The position numbers and the translations under genes are program-made. Below are positions 40,058 through 40,822 of a stretch of DNA of 40,822 nt, piece by piece. The DNA comes from Clostridia bacterium (GTDB taxonomy: Bacteria; Bacillota; Clostridia; Peptostreptococcales; Anaerovoracaceae). The notes beneath the pieces are model-generated. The model was given only the letters and a program-made list of their open reading frames with translations, ran no database searches and was not told where the DNA came from. The DNA lies in NCBI GenBank assembly GCA_024693105.1, contig JAILLO010000086.1:1-40822 (forward strand). Direction: 5' to 3'. Within the stretch, counting starts at the first letter, position 1, and the number at the start of each line of letters is the position of its first letter.

Positions 40058-40640
40058 TATGTTTAATAGTTCTTTAATGTTTCTTTAAATTGGAAAACCG
40101 CATTATTCAAGGATTTACAATGTCCCGAAGGGTAACTCATAATGCAAGTAAGGGGCCCGTCTTCTGAACTTAATTGCGAATTGTAGGAGGTTGCTGTGCA
40201 GCTTTTTAAGGAAAAATGTGCGTTTGACTCAGATTGATTTTCTGCTTCCGCTTAGGCATATTTAAATTCAATTTCATGCCTATTGCAGCGTTTTTTTCTT
40301 GTCTGAGTCTATACGTACTGCAAATTTTTTCGGATTTTCTCGCAGAATTCCGAAATCGCTGCAGTTCTGAAATATGCCGCATGCCCTATACTTTCAAAAT
40401 CCGAATTTTGAGGCATCCTTTATGGCGGCTTGAAACGGCAATGTACCATTTTGTGTGCATCTGAAGTTTCTCCGATTGACCCAAACTGCGATTTTCGATG
40501 CTTTAGGCATGCGCCTGCTGTTTTCACTGCCCCAAACACGCAAACTCCGCAAGTTTAGTCATGCCGTTCCTTCCTCTGTCACCATACAATACAGGAACGG
40601 CCCTTTTCGAAAAGTAGAGATGGTGCCGGTTGCTAAAGAA
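40058..40640. other. Intergenic region between abrB and the rRNA terminator
   Basis: This stretch of almost 600 bases holds no convincing gene. Open frames of about 75 codons on the plus strand lack ribosome binding sites and family resemblance. A possible plus-strand terminator-like hairpin GCCGTTCCT/AGGAACGGC (40563-40571 and 40593-40601) is followed by CCTTTT. AGGAGGTTGCTGTGCAGC near 40182 is followed by a T-run. No known RNA was identified. Confidence 0.4.
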
Positions 40641-40678
40641 ATAGAACTGCCTGATGCAAAATCATCAGGCAGTTCTAT
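40641..40678 (-). terminator. Terminator hairpin downstream of the 5S rRNA
   Basis: A 16-bp perfect inverted repeat (ATAGAACTGCCTGATG and its complement) has a 6-base loop. It starts about 12 bases after the 5S rRNA 3' end. The run of T residues on the minus strand is short and interrupted, but the stem is very stable. It probably ends the rRNA operon. Confidence 0.85.
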
Positions 40679-40690
40679 ATAAATAAAAAA

Positions 40691-40807
40691 ACCGGCAACG
40701 TCCTACTTTTCCAGGCAGCTTCCCACCAAGTATCATCGGCGCTAAGGAGCTTAACTACTGTGTTCGAGATGGGAACAGGTGTGACCTCCCCGCTATTGTC
40801 ACCGGAT
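40691..40807 (-). rRNA. rrf: 5S ribosomal RNA
   Basis: On the minus strand the ends TCCGGTGAC and GTTGCCGG pair. The internal landmarks CACACCTGTTCCCATCTCGA, ACACAGTAGTTAAGCTC and CGATGATACTTGG are those of bacterial 5S rRNA. Length is about 116 bases. It is presumably the last gene of an rRNA operon whose 23S lies beyond the right edge. Confidence 0.97.
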
Positions 40808-40822
40808 TGAAGCCCTATCCCG

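Noticed and set aside
40234-40682. Two 75-76 codon plus-strand frames between abrB and the 5S rRNA
   Set aside because: Neither has a Shine-Dalgarno or family resemblance, and the second runs into the rRNA terminator hairpin.

Overview
The window reads as a chromosomal segment of a Gram-positive anaerobe of the class Clostridia. The gene order sigH-rlmB-mrnC-cysS / ispDF-yacL-radA is the classic Firmicutes information-processing cluster. SigH, an AbrB-type transition-state regulator with a C-terminal CxxC/CxxC tail, CarD, a class III fructose-1,6-bisphosphatase, a two-subunit class I fumarase and a C_GCAxxG_C_C-family protein all fit that group. No species can be named from the sequence alone. 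Most genes lie on the minus strand. The window is framed by the 5' end of tuf on the left and a 5S rRNA gene on the right.

Region 1 (1-9490, minus): the tuf start and a tRNA-Thr(GGU) share a consensus promoter. Upstream lies a tightly packed run transcribed cysS > polysaccharide deacetylase > bactofilin > bactofilin > mini-RNase III > small membrane protein > thyA > folA > rlmB > sigH, with several overlaps. A LysM-G5-M23 wall protein with its own promoter and terminator precedes cysS. Aminoacylation, rRNA processing, dTMP/folate synthesis and cell-shape functions are therefore interleaved.

Region 2 (9580-21120, minus): ispDF (fused) > proS > Nudix > cyclophilin; yacL (PIN-TRAM) and carD; an OmpR-type response regulator with its histidine kinase; radA; and an EF-G-like GTPase. 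disA, which usually lies between radA and yacL in Firmicutes, is absent from this position. The two-component system and carD occupy the interval.

Region 3 (21120-30990): an accessory-looking stretch rich in signalling genes. It holds a PAS-GGDEF diguanylate cyclase (plus), a pair of Gate-domain membrane proteins, asnS, an RsbW/RsbV-like partner-switch pair, a C_GCAxxG_C_C protein, a 1014-residue PAS-GGDEF-GGDEF-EAL protein (plus), and a solitary tRNA-Arg(ACG) with textbook promoter and terminator.

Region 4 (30990-40822): a CaCA-family cation/Ca2+ antiporter (plus). On the minus strand follow a YprB-like DEDDh exonuclease that seems to need a non-canonical ATT start, a glycine-rich hydrophobic small protein, fbp, the two fumarase subunit genes separated by a 16-bp tandem-repeat array, murA, abrB and the 5S rRNA. 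Between fbp and the fumarase genes, a small plus-strand transcription unit carries an apparently leaderless 37-aa ORF followed by an 80-aa protein of unknown function.

Most of the window is conventional housekeeping DNA. The points most worth a second look are the 16-bp array inside the fumarase operon, the 40-bp duplication at the fbp 3' end that shares a core with it, the ATT start, the leaderless ORF plus orphan small protein, the M23 domain lacking a catalytic His, and the degenerate EAL domain. No CRISPR array, insertion sequence, prophage or defence system was seen.
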